Source: Topomyia yanbarensis
Lineage: Eukaryota > Arthropoda > Insecta > Diptera > Culicidae
Assembly (NCBI RefSeq): GCF_030247195.1
Contig: NC_080670.1
Span: 94,890,916-94,954,915 of the forward strand
Length of the DNA stretch: 64,000 nt
Direction: 5' to 3'
Shown here: one piece after another, positions 48,295-59,559 of the stretch
Numbering within the stretch: position 1 is the first letter of the stretch
How the letters are laid out: every line of letters begins with the position of its first letter
Translations under genes and position numbers: made by a program
The notes under the pieces: model-generated
Databases searched by the model: none
Told to the model about the DNA's origin: nothing
Seen by the model: the letters and a program-made list of their open reading frames with translations, nothing else

Positions 48295-48903
48295 ATGAAT
48301 AAAATGAATCAAATGAATAAAATGAATCACACGAATCAAATGAATCAAATGAATCAAATGAATCAAATGAATCAAATGAATCAAATGAATCAAATGAATC
48401 AAACGAATCAAATGAATCAAATGAATCAAATGAATCAAATGAATCAAATGAATCAAATGAATCAAATGAATCAAATGAATCAAATGAATCAAATGAATCA
48501 AATGAATCAAATGAATCAAATGAATCAAATGAATCAAATGAATCAAATGAATCAAATGAATCAAATGAATCAAATGAATCAAATGAATCAAATGAATCAA
48601 ATGAATCAAATGAATCAAATGAATCGAATGAATCTAATGAATCGAATGAATCGAATGAATCAAATGAATCAAATGAATCAAATGAATCAAATGAATCAAA
48701 TGAATCAAATGAATCAAATGAATCAAATGAATCAAATGAATCAAATGAATCAAATGAATCAAATGAATCAAATGAATCAAATGAATCAAATGAATCAAAT
48801 GAATCAAATGAATCAAATGAATCAAATGAATCAAATGAATCAAATGAATCAAATGAATCAAACGAATCAAATGAATCAAATGAATCAAATGAATCAAATG
48901 AAT
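48295..48903 (+). repeat. 9-bp satellite in unit 2, left part
   Basis: About 65 ATGAATCAA units with a few ACGAATCAA and ATGAATCGA variants. It ends where the CR1-like element starts. Confidence 0.92.
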
Positions 48904-48983
48904 CTATTTATTTATTTATATATTTCAAGTCGTCAATCAGATGTAGACCGGTTTCTTACAATAATTATTAAACTAACTTAACA

Positions 48984-51888
48984 CTAGTTGAAATTTTGGT
49001 TTACTTTAAACTGCTGCTTAAGTTTTGTTTTCGACATAGTGAAGTCAATGCTTTCGCAATGTTTGTTGTAAATATTCATCATTTGGTTTAAAGGGCCAAA
49101 CTTGGCATAATTAGTGCGATGGCGAATTGTACAAAAGATGCTACGGTTACGTAGTTGTCGAGAAGGAGCATAAAAATTTAGTTTCGATAAAAGTTCGATT
49201 GAATCAATACGATGTGATACAATGTCGTTTACAAATGATACCATAGAAAATTCACGACGATCTTTCAAGGTTTGAATGTCAATTAGCATGCACCGTGCTT
49301 CATAAGATGGCAAATGTAGTCCAGTCCAACCTAGTTTACGAAGAGCGAACATCAAAAACTGCTTTTGTACTGATTCTATCCGGTTTGCGTGCGTTGCTGA
49401 AAAAGGCGACCAAACTATACTACAATATTCTAGTGTTGAACGCACATAGGCTACATATAATGTTTTTATTGTGTAGGGATCTTGGAAATTATAGCTGAAG
49501 CGTTTAATAAAACCTAGTGTGCTGTTTGCTTTGTTAATTATTGTGTTATAATGATCTATGAATGTTATTTTGGAATCTATAATAACTCCTAGATCTCTTA
49601 TTCTGTCACACTTTTCTACTTGTTGATTTCCCAATAAGATTCTATTGTTCTGTATATTATTCTTTCTACTCAATGTTATGGAATTACATTTTTTTTACAT
49701 TCAGTTTCAGCAGGCTTTTATTACACCATGTATAAAATATATTTAATTCGTTTTGAAATGTCTGAAAGTCTTCACCATTTCTTATTTCTAGAAATAGTTT
49801 CATATCATCAGCATATATAAGAACTTTTACATTTTTTAGAATGAAGGAAATGTCGTTAACAAATAAAATAAAGAATAGCGGGCCCAAATGAGACCCTTGA
49901 GGGACTCCTGATGTAACTTGAATTGGGATTGATTTTATCCCTTTAAATCTAACAGCTTGTTCACGATTTGTAAGATATGATTGTACCCATGTAAGAAGTC
50001 CTGGCTCAAACCCCATTTTTTCTAATTTAAAAAGTAGCATGGGTGTGTCGATGCGATCAAATGCTTTGCTAAAATCTGTATAAAGAGCTTCAACGTGGTT
50101 TCCGTTATCCATTGCTGTTAATGTGTAGTTAATGAATTCGAGTAGATTTGTACTTGTAGAACGCCCTTTGAAAAAACCATGTTGCACATGGGTAATTCTG
50201 TTCTTGATTTGGTGGAATAAATTTTCATTAACAATCGCCTCGAAAATTTTGGGAATGCACGAGATGATAGCTATTCCACGATAGTTACGCACATCGGATT
50301 TTTTACCATTTTTAAAAATTGGAACTAGGAAAGAGCTTTTCCATGTTTTAGGAAAACAACCTGATTCTAGAGACATGTTAAAAAGCCAAAATAAAGGAGC
50401 GGTTAGTTCTATTGACAAAGTTTTTAAAAACACCGGTGGAACGCCATCAGGTCCAGGGCTTTTAGAGCTATCCAAGTTTTTTAAGGCATCCATGATTGTA
50501 TGTACTTTTATCTGTTTAATGTTAATATTTCTTGAAAGTTCTGGGAGGAATGAAAAGTATTAACGCTCTCGATCCTTCTCTGAAAATGTAGTGTAAACTT
50601 CCTGGAAGAATGTTGCAAAAAGATTGCAGATTTCCTCTGAGTTATCGCCTACCTTTCCATCAAGATGCATTTCTGTTGGGAAATAATCCGATTTTATTTT
50701 AGTTTTTACGTAATTAAAGAAGTTTTTTGGGCAAGTTTTTATATTGCGTTCTGTTCTTGCATTGTACTCTTCAAACGCGATATCAATGGCAAGGTTCAAT
50801 TGATCGCATAGATTTAAATAATTTGTTAAGTTATCTTCGCTGTTGTATTTTTTGTAGATTTTGTGTGATTTCTGCTTACGATTTTTTAAATTTTTGATTT
50901 CTCTATTAAACCAGATGGGATGTTTTGAGTTATAGTGACTTCTTCTTCTTTTCAATGGTATATCTTCGTGAATGACTTCAAATAATATTTTGTAGAAGAT
51001 GTCTACGGCAGCTTCAACATTTTCTTCATTTCTTAAAATCATTTGCCAGTTTATTGCATTAATTTTTTGCCTCAAGCTTTCATAGTTAGCGGACTCGTAA
51101 TCAAATACCTCCTCAAATTCACTATCACCAGGTCTGTCGTTAACATGCAAGAATATAGAAAACTCAATGGCTGTATGATAAGCTTCATTCTTCCATAAGG
51201 GAGTAAGTGATTCCGTTACACAGAAGTCTTCGTCTATATTCGTCATTAATAAATCTAAATAGCAATGTCGCTGATTTCTTATGTGATTTATTTGATTAAG
51301 TCCTAAACTGGCAGATTTATCGCAAATGAACTGCAAAGTTTTATTTTCCCCTACAACAGGGAGTAGGATGCTCTCATTATCAGCATCTGGTATGAAATCA
51401 ATACCGCGTTGATTGAAATCGCCATATATGTGAACTTTTACGTGCGGGGAAAGACTATTAATAATGCATTCAGCAGCATGATAAAACTTTTCGTAAGTCG
51501 TTTTTCGAGCAAAATTTGGAGGAAAATATACCGAAGCGAAAACGTGAGTTTCGTCTTTAACATGTACTTTCACCCACACATGCTCGAATTCTTTTGATTT
51601 TATAGTTTTGATAACTTCTGCATTTAGTTTTGCTGAAATCGCAATCAAAGCGCCCCCTCCTGACTTCTTACCAGATACATGACAATCACGGTCATCCCTA
51701 AATACATTGTAATTGCTCCCGAAAACTTCTTCACTTCTCACTGTTTCGTCCCAACTAGTCTCAGTTGCTAAAATTACGGAATAATGACAACCTAATATTT
51801 TGTTTTGAATCACATTCATCTTAGCTGCACTTTTCATGCGGTTAAAGTTTTGGCAATAGACCAAGATTTCTGTTCTTGACTGAGATTA
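48984..51888 (-). pseudogene. ORF2: endonuclease and reverse transcriptase
   Basis: Endonuclease first (to about 50560): VYCQNFNRMKSA near the start, ILATETSWDE (catalytic Glu), SGGGALIAI, VYGDFNQRG-like HIYGDFNQRG, LDLLMTN and a His motif region. Reverse transcriptase (49684-50493): SSKSPGPDGVPPVFLK, NYRGIAIIS, HGFFKGRST, YTDFSKAFDRID (catalytic Asp), SGVPQGSHLGPLFF and IYADDMKLF (catalytic pair). The C-terminal part (48984-49673) has DLGVIIDSKITF and LEYCSIVWSPF. One TAA at 50560-50562 is in frame between endonuclease and reverse transcriptase, and an eight-A run near 49690 shifts the frame. Otherwise complete, so decay is slight. ORF2 nicks the target and copies element RNA. Confidence 0.9.
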
Positions 51889-51989
51889 TCTTGGAGAAGT
51901 GTTAGTTGAATGGGAATTAATTGGACCTAGCTCTACCTCTTCTAAATCTTGAATCGCAATATGATTTGTCAATTCATTATTATCTTGCT

Positions 51990-53303
51990 CTAATGAGCGC
52001 GTCGATAGCGGCAAAAACACTGACAGGCGCCAATTCCGGAGGGGTACATAGGTGTGGCAGCAGCTGTTCGATGTGAGGTGCTAGGTTGGTCGGTAGGGCA
52101 CGGGTTTAAAACATCACCTCTCTGGAATGCAATGGTAGGTCTGAACGAAGTTGAAGGTGGCCTCGAAAAACGTTTCTTTGCCTCAGCCAGTAGCTCTCTA
52201 TCCAACGGAAGATTGTCGATGTCGCGGCGTTTGTTATCGTGGTACGCAAATCTGCTGTGGTTGTAATTACATCCGTTATTTTTGTCGAAAATTGTGTGGT
52301 GCTTGTAACCGTGATTCTTGCGACGCTTAGTATTATTATTACTGTTACGGGTGGTGTCAAGTGCATTAGCGGGCCTTTGTTTATTCCGTTTCTTCTTTAT
52401 TCTTGCTTTCTCCGCCGCTTTTTGTTGATTGCGACGACGCAATTTACGTGCGTCGTATTCGGACCAATCAGCCTTCCATACCTTAGAGTTGCCAAGGAAA
52501 CGCCAGCCTGAGTTACTGGCTGCCTCGACGGACATCTCAGCCTCTAAACTAGGGGAGGAATCTGTTGCGGGTGAAGCAGCAGTCTTTTGTTCCAGTGAGT
52601 TTACTGCACTAGAAATTTGCTTTAACTCATCGATAATATCATCCGTGAATATTGGGTTTACATAACTCATATTCTGAGCCGAACAGTTGTTAGCCATGTC
52701 AGTTATCACGCTGCTGACCTTTTCAATTTCTGAACAAATTTGTTTCAACTCGCGTGTCATATCGGTGGTCAGTTCATTGACATAGGCTGCGATATTGTTT
52801 TTCGTAGCTTTCATCGATATGTCGAATAATGATGTTAAGTGATTTTTTGTGGCAACGACATCAGTTTTGCCAGTTTTGTTGGAAGCAGCCAGCTCATTCC
52901 ACAACTCCGAGGTTTTGGCTATGTGTGCAACCGCGTTATTATGATTAGCTGCAGTTGTTTTAATTTCGCCTTTCAACTCGTTTAAGAGCATTTCGATACA
53001 TTCAAATCCATCTCGGACATTGAAGTTGCTAAATGTGGATGTGAGTTTGTGATTCGACTCCATAACTAGCTTGTTGAGGTTGATGGCTTCCTGTTGTTGT
53101 CTGTACAGTTTATCGAAATTTAACTCCATCACGAGACGCTTCTGGCACTCGTAGCATATTGGCAGCATGTATGTTAGTATTCTTTGCTCATGATTCCTCT
53201 GAGCACCAACGCATGCAGCGTGGAATTTTTTCCCGCATGATCCATGGCAGTACCACACATGTTTGTCGTCAATCACTGTACAATTATTAATCGCGCACGG
53301 CAT
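51990..53303 (-). CDS. ORF1 with PHD-like zinc finger, 437 residues
   Basis: An uninterrupted frame. The N-terminus has cysteine/histidine spacing C3, C8, C19, C23, H28, C31, C50, C53, which fits a C4HC3 PHD-type finger (VWYCHGSCGKKFHAACV). Residues 60-230 are rich in Leu, Glu and Lys and probably coiled. A strongly basic segment (RRRNQQKAAEKARIKKKRNK, about 290-310) probably binds nucleic acid. No CCHC knuckles are seen. PHD-like fingers in ORF1 are known in CR1-clade elements, supporting that placement. ORF1 proteins coat the element RNA. About 100 bases separate it from ORF2. Confidence 0.85.
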   Translation of the reverse strand: MPCAINNCTVIDDKHVWYCHGSCGKKFHAACVGAQRNHEQRILTYMLPICYECQKRLVMELNFDKLYRQQQEAINLNKLVMESNHKLTSTFSNFNVRDGFECIEMLLNELKGEIKTTAANHNNAVAHIAKTSELWNELAASNKTGKTDVVATKNHLTSLFDISMKATKNNIAAYVNELTTDMTRELKQICSEIEKVSSVITDMANNCSAQNMSYVNPIFTDDIIDELKQISSAVNSLEQKTAASPATDSSPSLEAEMSVEAASNSGWRFLGNSKVWKADWSEYDARKLRRRNQQKAAEKARIKKKRNKQRPANALDTTRNSNNNTKRRKNHGYKHHTIFDKNNGCNYNHSRFAYHDNKRRDIDNLPLDRELLAEAKKRFSRPPSTSFRPTIAFQRGDVLNPCPTDQPSTSHRTAAATPMYPSGIGACQCFCRYRRAH

Positions 53304-53421
53304 GTTTTACTTACGTAGCAATGATAAATGAAAACAATACAAATTGAAACACGCACGGTTAAACTTTAAACGGCGCAAATGGAAACGCGACCGAACTGTA
53401 ACGACGACTTGAATGCAATCA

Positions 53422-53545
53422 AATGAATCCAATGAATCAAATGAATCAAATGAATCAAATGAATCAAATGAATCAAATGAATCAAATGAATCAAATGAAT
53501 CAAATGAATCAAATGAATCAAATGAATCAAATGAATTAAATGAAT
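53422..53545 (+). repeat. 9-bp satellite in unit 2, right part
   Basis: About 13 ATGAATCAA units to the right of the CR1-like element; the continuation of 48295-48903. Confidence 0.9.
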
Positions 53546-54455
53546 CAAATTGATTTAATTCATCCAGTGAGTACAATGAATCAAATTAATGAAATGGATC
53601 AAATGAATAAAAAGAATGGATGAAGAAAATGTATAAAGTAAAAAATAAATGAAATGCATAAATAAAACAAACGAATCAAATAAACAAAATGAGCTGAAGT
53701 GATAAAATGAATAAAAAGAAGAAAATGAGCAGAATTAAATGCATTGATTAAAATGAAAAATAGGACAATGGTAAAAGGTTATAAATTAATATAAAGAAAA
53801 AAAATTAACCAAATAAATTATTTGGATGAAATGACTAAAACTGGAAAAGTAGTCAGATTATTAAAATGAAGAAACTGAACAAAATTAATAAACTGGAAAA
53901 AATGAATAAAATGCATACAATGAAAACAATGAATATGAGTAAAATGCACAAAAAGAATAAACTGATCAGAGTGAATCCAAAGAATGAAACGAATTAAATA
54001 AGTAAAATGAACGCAGATGAACAAAACGAATGCGGAATGAAATAATTAATTAAAATGAAATGGTCATATATTTGAAGCCAAAAACATTTTTGAATAAAGA
54101 AAATGAATAAACCGGATTGTACGAATTTGAGAACCATTGCATCAGAAAGTTTTGAAATGTTTTTGACAATCCCATCTTCTGAGAAAAGGCTAATAAATAT
54201 GCAATGGACTTTCTTTTTTTGGTTTTATTCTTTTTGTTTTCATGCTTCTTTACTTGACGAATTCGAAGTTTACTTTTTGGTCACATATTCCCGAAAAAAA
54301 GATTTATGTACAGAATAGAATTTACTGGTCCAGTATTTTAACGCACAATTGAATATAGTAAAATGAGACAAGGTCACATGTGCTTTCAAGCCCCTTAAAC
54401 AGAGAACAACAGGGAGAATGCGATTCGTGAATGAGACAGGTAGATATTTCAAAGT
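53546..54455. other. AT-rich flank, counterpart of 44351-45430
   Basis: Decayed satellite words followed by AT-rich sequence, shortened by several deletions relative to copy 1 (for example near 54210-54260). No gene. Confidence 0.5.
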
Positions 54456-54457
54456 TT

Positions 54458-54721
54458 TTATTTACATTGAAGTAAACAGTGTGAAATGTCTAGGCTATGT
54501 CGATCGCATAAAAGCCGTGCATTCAGTTGATTGCAATGCAGTCTCTTTCCATTCATCCTTATAACTTTCATATTGTTTCGTTCGGAATTCTCGTGCAGGA
54601 AATATGGATAAATAAGTCCTACACAGACCAATACTGTGAAAAAGAAATGGTTCAAACTACTCAGTATATCCAAATATGGACGACGATAAGTTAGAAGACA
54701 CCTTGTAGTTGCATCCCCCAT
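54458..54721 (-). pseudogene. Unknown frame with one hydrophobic segment, copy 2
   Basis: Starts MGDATTRCLLTYRRPYLDIL and continues SSLNHFFFTVL; the frame differs from copy 1 after a one-base deletion near 54563. Unidentified. Confidence 0.35.
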
Positions 54722-54784
54722 CGAGAGTGGGTACTTTGGGAGACTTCTTTTCCTGGATCTAATTTGTGGATATTTTTGGTCTTT

Positions 54785-55380
54785 GATCCGTTATTTTTCA
54801 TGAAAGTTCGTACCAATACAACGAATGTGCAGCTGATATAACTCATGGTTCATTCGTCTGCGCTACGTTCCGTCTTCCATCTGCACGCCACCATAGATGG
54901 TACGCAACACCTTTCGTTCGAAAACTCCAAGGGCGCGTTGGTCCTCCACGAGCATAGTTCAGGTCTCGTGGCCGTAGAGGACCACCAATCTAATCGGCGT
55001 CTTGAAGATCGTGCGGCGGCGAATTTTGTTCAACCGGAGCGTCCTCTGGAGTCCAAAGTAGGCATGATTTCCCGCTAAGATCCGTCTCTGAATTTCTCTG
55101 ATGATATCATTGTCGTTGGTTACCAGTGAGCCCAAATACATGAATTCGTCGACCATCTCGATTTCGTCACCGTCAATCCGAACTCGGGTGGGAGGTTCAC
55201 ATTGTCGTCTCTAGAACCTCTTCCTCTCATGTATTTTGTCTTCGAAACGTTGATGGCAATTCCAATCCTGCTGGCTTCAGCTTTCAGTCTTTGAGCATAT
55301 ATTTCATTCAAAATTCCATAGAGATACGAATATTTAAATATCGCACGTGGAATGTCTCTTTTGAAAATTTCCATCGTCAA
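54785..55380 (-). pseudogene. Non-LTR reverse transcriptase C-terminal fragment, copy 2
   Basis: Same fragment as 45721-46426 without the SINE: NEIYAQRLKAEASRIGIAIN, YLGSLVTNDND, RRILAGNHAYFGLQ, then a deletion of about ten bases near 55006. The region near 54980 is the empty site that proves the SINE insertion in copy 1. Confidence 0.8.
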
Positions 55381-55621
55381 ACTTTCATATTACCCAGTTA
55401 AGCCAAATATTTTTTTGATATAACCATGAATTTCCTTAATTATAGTGTAGATACAGGCTTTGAACACAATTGAATTAAAGTTGAGTTGATGTAGCAGCAG
55501 ACAAAAAATAGTTTTGTTTTATCAAACCTTCGCAATTCCAATTAATAAATATTTCAGATTGGCAGAAGATCTTATCACACAACTTAGAAATGGATACAGA
55601 AATAGCTAGATAGATGCGATA

Positions 55622-55643
55622 GAAGAGAGAGACAGAGAGAGAA

Positions 55644-55684
<41 letters not shown>

Positions 55685-55697
55685 TGGGGGGGGGGGG
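55622..55697. repeat. GA microsatellite and G run
   Basis: About 60 bases of GA with AAAG interruptions, then a G run; a longer allele of the tract at 46741-46787. Confidence 0.9.
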
Positions 55698-55755
55698 CGT
55701 GTGAGGAATGGCAAATGATGGTTAATGCAGTGACGTTATTTTTATAGGTATATTA

Positions 55756-55986
55756 TTATGATATATTGATTCTTACATTCTTATCATAAATAATGTAAGT
55801 AGTAATTTTTGCGCCATAACCAGTATAACCTAAATCTTGCAAAAGAGCTAAATTTTCGCTAGATTTTTGGGCTTCAAACATACAGTTGCTTTCGGTGACG
55901 CCACAAGTATAATTATATGAGAAATCTTTTATCTCACTACTAGGTGAATTACTTGTTGATCTGTGTATTGATATACCATCCAACAT
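55756..55986 (-). pseudogene. Unknown relic frame, copy 2
   Basis: A 76-codon frame containing FSYNYTCGVTESNCMFEAQK and LALLQDLGYTGYG. The composition is protein-like. It could be an exon of the same lost gene as the frame at 54458-54721, both being on the minus strand. Not recognised. Confidence 0.35.
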
Positions 55987-56079
55987 TTACCTCATGATTG
56001 AACGCAATGCCTAATCCAAGGAATAAATACTAAAAATCACTGTTTGTTTATCAACACATTATTTTGTCTTTGAAGTGAA

Positions 56080-56179
56080 TATCCAACAAACAATTTAGCT
56101 GAATAATAGCTTGAACAGGCATTGTTCAGCCTATTCCCACTCGATAGAAGCTTGTTCAGCTATCGTTGTTTGTTGGGTA
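56080..56179. mobile_element. MITE with CCAACAAACAA ends
   Basis: ATCCAACAAACAATTTAGCT at the left and the inverted AGCTATCGTTGTTTGTTGGG at the right make a 100-bp foldback with internal GCTTGAACA/TGTTCAGC pairing. Present only in unit 2. Confidence 0.75.
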
Positions 56180-56439
56180 CTCTGTATGAAACAATCTCAT
56201 TTTTAATTAGTGGAAATTGGTAAGCGAGGACTAAAAATACAAAATGTTTGATATCTCCGCCGCTCGTGCACGGATTTAGACAATCTATAGCTTGTTAGAA
56301 AGGTATTTTTACAGCTTTCTATTTATGTGCGGTTTGTGGGACAATATTGTATTTTTTGAAAGTTATTTGCAAAAACCTTCTGTGTTTTGACAAAATCGCC
56401 CGTATTTCAGAAAATAAACAACATATCGAAAATCTAAAA

Positions 56440-56695
56440 TAATAGTGTCAAATGGCAACATTAGGACTTTCATTTGAAACTAGTTTCATTAAGATCGGTT
56501 CAGCCATTGCTGAGATAATTACATGACATTTTGTACATACATACATACACACATACACACACATACACATACAGACATTGTCTCAATTTGTCGAGCTGAG
56601 TCGATTGGTATATGAGACTCGGCCCTCCGGGCCTCGGAAAAGGTTTTCAAAGTTTGAGCGAATCCTATACATTTCTTTTGTAAGAAATGTAAAAC
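56440..56695 (-). repeat. CA-microsatellite module at the end of unit 2
   Basis: Counterpart of 47560-47822, with a shorter interrupted CA tract, the CTCGGCCCTCCGGGCC core and the terminal TACATTTCTTTTGTAAGAAA hairpin. Confidence 0.75.
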
Positions 56696-57200
56696 AATAG
56701 CTTTCATAGAGTTTTGCTTTTCGTCATTGTAAATTATTCTAGTAGTTTTGGAAATTGCCATCCCATGATTTTGTTATTTTGACCAAGAATGGTCAATATG
56801 GTAGATAGGACGTCCGAATAAAATCGGCGATCCAGTCTAACATCAAACGAAACGTTTACTGTTCGCGGAAGGAAAGAGCCGCTCGTGAATTCTCAAACAA
56901 ACATCTCATGGCAAGGCTAACAGACCGACTTCTAAATCGATCCTGTTTTAAACGCAACAGTCGATAGAGATCGGTTGTTGCATTCACAAATAATTTCTAT
57001 AAGGAAAAAATCTGAATTCACATAAGACTCCTGGCGATTTATTTGTGGTTTAATATTCAATATGCATGAGATTTACCGAAAGGCTTTTGAAATTTAAAGA
57101 TTTAATATGGGATCGCAGTGTTCATACCGTATTTCCGCACCCATATGTGCTATTCGTATGAACTTCACCAGATCAAAGTCTGCTACTAAACCTTCCATTT
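56696..57200. other. Spacer, nothing recognised
   Basis: No gene or repeat that I can match elsewhere in the window. Confidence 0.3.
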
Positions 57201-59180
57201 AAGACTAAGCTTGTGAAAATCGAATTAGCCGTTTTCCAAGGAACCGAAGAGACTTTATTTCTAAAATATTCCAAGAACTAGGAACTTGCAAAATTGTCGA
57301 GAAGGACGCTGGAATCAAAAGGACTTTGTCTGACCATCAGCGATCAAGAAGGCTCTAGCAAAGCTAAAAGTAGATCTTACAAACAAAGGTACCATCAGTA
57401 CTTACCGCAGAGAGAGCCGGGAATCCATTATCCATGTTAATGTTTGTAGCCTTGGAGTGACAGGAAAGATGAAAAGTGTGCGAGGATATACCCACAGCGA
57501 CCATCAAGCGATCTGGTACAGCATTAGTAACCGGACACGGTTTGAATAACTAGTGAAAGTGGAAAACAGCGATCTTTCACAAGGACGTGTCCGTCGAAGA
57601 ATTTAAATTTGGGGGCATCCTCTTCAATCTAAATGCGAACGAGTTAATGGTCGATTACCGATTTACGTATAAGTTATTCCGACCTTGGAGAAGTTAGAGT
57701 GCTCGTAGTGACACCGAAAGAGGGAAACGAGCTGCACAAGCCCCTTTTAACAAAGCAGTCGAGCTGAACAAGAAAGCTTGAATTGATGAGCTTTGCCACA
57801 AAGCCAACGCGAATTCTCGAGGAGACGCCTACAAAGTTGGCATGGCAAAGATAAAAGGCCCAGCTGTACCACCTGAAAGGTGTACGGAGAAGCGAGAGTC
57901 ACCATCGAAACGTTTCCCCCGCAACTTGAACCAATCTTCGCCGTACAGTGAGGAGGATGATCACGAAGAAGGAGCTCGAATTACCGACAAGCAGCTGATC
58001 GAGATGGCGAAAACCATGAGTGGATTGACCCAGTACCAGCCTCTCATATATCGCTGAAAAAAGCGATATATGAGAACCCGGATATGTTCAGAATGATCCC
58101 ATAACTGGAAGCGACAGAAGCTGATGCTACTTCCGATGCCAGGAAAACTTGAAGATCTTCCAGCGTATATGTCAATATGTCTCTTGGTACTGCTAGAGAG
58201 AGTAATCCTGAACAAGCTAACTAAGTACACGGACCGTGAGAACGGCATGTCATGCAATGCGACTTCGTTATAGGCAGAGAAAAGGATATCGCTATTGCGT
58301 CGTGGTTACCTTAGACGTGAAGAATGCTTCAATAGTACTAGCTAGGAAGCAATCGCCCATTCGTTGTACAGCATGAGTAACTCTGCAGGATATTACAGAG
58401 CTACTTTCAGTACCGAACACTGATCTATGAAACAGACAAGAGAGAATGACAACTACGACTGACGTTCCTCGGCCCGACGCTGTGGAACGCAGTGTACGAT
58501 GGAGTATTAAAGCTGAACCTTCTCAGAGATGTATCGATTTTCGGTTTCGCGAATAATGTGGTAGTCCAAGTAATCGGAGAATTACTAGAAGAGCTGGAGG
58601 CACTCGCCACGGAGACGATTGCCCATCATAAAACAGAGTTTGTGTTTGTGAATGTCTGAACTGTTGTCTAGAAAGGAATCGCGTATTACCTGTAGGACAG
58701 TTGAAACCTGAAAGAGGCAGAGTCAAAGATTGCTTGGATTAACTGCATATGTTGTCACTTACGATGACTGCAAGTGCACAGTGTGATTCCGTAGATGTCC
58801 GATATGGAAGTCACTGTATAATTAGAGCTCTTAAGTAACCCACCAGGTGTTGACTAGCAGCCGAAAGACAGCAACAGGCGAAAATCGCGGTCGGAGAACA
58901 TATCATCGACTCGAACTTTTAAAGTCACGACAATTATGCTAAGGGAAAGACTATGAGAGTAACCACAGCTTTGGTTGAGGCGCCAGTGTACCACGAACCA
59001 TCTGGAATCGCCGGACCGAAGCCCGTGAGCAGACTAGTTACACCGTCAGGAACTAGATCGAGTGAAGCGCCAGCGGTTGGTCGTCGAGTTTTCAGCGAAC
59101 CGGAAGCAGCAAACCAGAAGCTTCGCTCCATCCGGCATCGCCGAACCAACATCGCCAAGTACTGGTTGGCCATTTGAGTA
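57200..59180 (+). pseudogene. Decayed R1-like non-LTR retrotransposon, copy 1
   Basis: Many stops and shifts, but landmarks remain on the plus strand: a SDHQAIWYS endonuclease motif near 57500; a linker with GDAYKVGMAKIKGP near 57830; reverse-transcriptase pieces LMLLPMPGKLEDLPAY near 58120, YCVVVTLDVKNA (first catalytic Asp) near 58297, FLGPTLWNAVYDGVL near 58470 and FGFANNVVV near 58540, where the usual Asp pair has become Asn-Asn; then AHHKTEFVFVNV near 58625. A 74-codon frame at 58953-59177 ends the region. The motif set (ADD followed later by AHHKTE) fits the R1/TRAS-type clade. Clearly dead. Confidence 0.7.
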
Positions 59181-59559
59181 GGATTTATGGACTATCCAAG
59201 TAGATTGCGACAAAACTGGGAGCTAAAGGACTCACGCAACGGGCATCGGTATCGGGAGAAATTCCGCCGCCGAGGAATAAATGACTCACTGAGATGACTC
59301 GCGTAAACAGGAACTAAATGGCTCACAGAAACGGGAGCCAAATGGTTCACGGAAGTTTCCCACTGCGATTAACCGAATAGGTGTTCGGAGCTAAACGGCT
59401 CGAATGTATGCTCTATTGTATCATTTTGTCATAACTTGTCCTGGACAATATATAATCATTTTTATACAAAGACATACCTTAAGTACCACCATAAAAGCTG
59501 AAATAGATTGTTAAAATCATGGAAATGGAACAAGCAAATGGAAATTTCAACAAAAGAAA
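57973..59559 (+). repeat. Tandem duplication of the R1-like relic, unit 1
   Basis: Aligns with 59560-61160. Unit 1 lacks a 50-base segment present in unit 2 near 59862-59911 and has a 36-base extra segment near its right end (about 59495-59530). Confidence 0.88.

Larger units (their letters stand above)
48904..53414 (-). mobile_element. Near full-length CR1-like non-LTR element inside the satellite
   Basis: Two open reading frames on the minus strand, a 3' tail of ATAAATAAATAAATA (48904-48920) and a 5' untranslated region starting near 53414 (CATTCAAGTCGTCG...). Satellite units lie directly on both sides, so it inserted into the array. ORF2 carries only one stop and one frameshift. Confidence 0.88.
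47874..56695 (+). repeat. Large head-to-tail repeat unit, copy 2
   Basis: Same start (ATTTAATCCACCTAGCAGTG) and end hairpin as copy 1, separated from it by about 50 AT-rich bases. The satellite is shorter and split by a 4.5-kb CR1-like element. It lacks the SINE, and near 56080 a 100-bp MITE occupies a place where copy 1 has about 150 different bases. By eye, matched parts differ by only a few percent. Confidence 0.8.

Noticed and set aside
41202..56695. CRISPR-like array
   Set aside because: Repeats are contiguous 9-base units without spacers in a eukaryotic retroelement-rich context.
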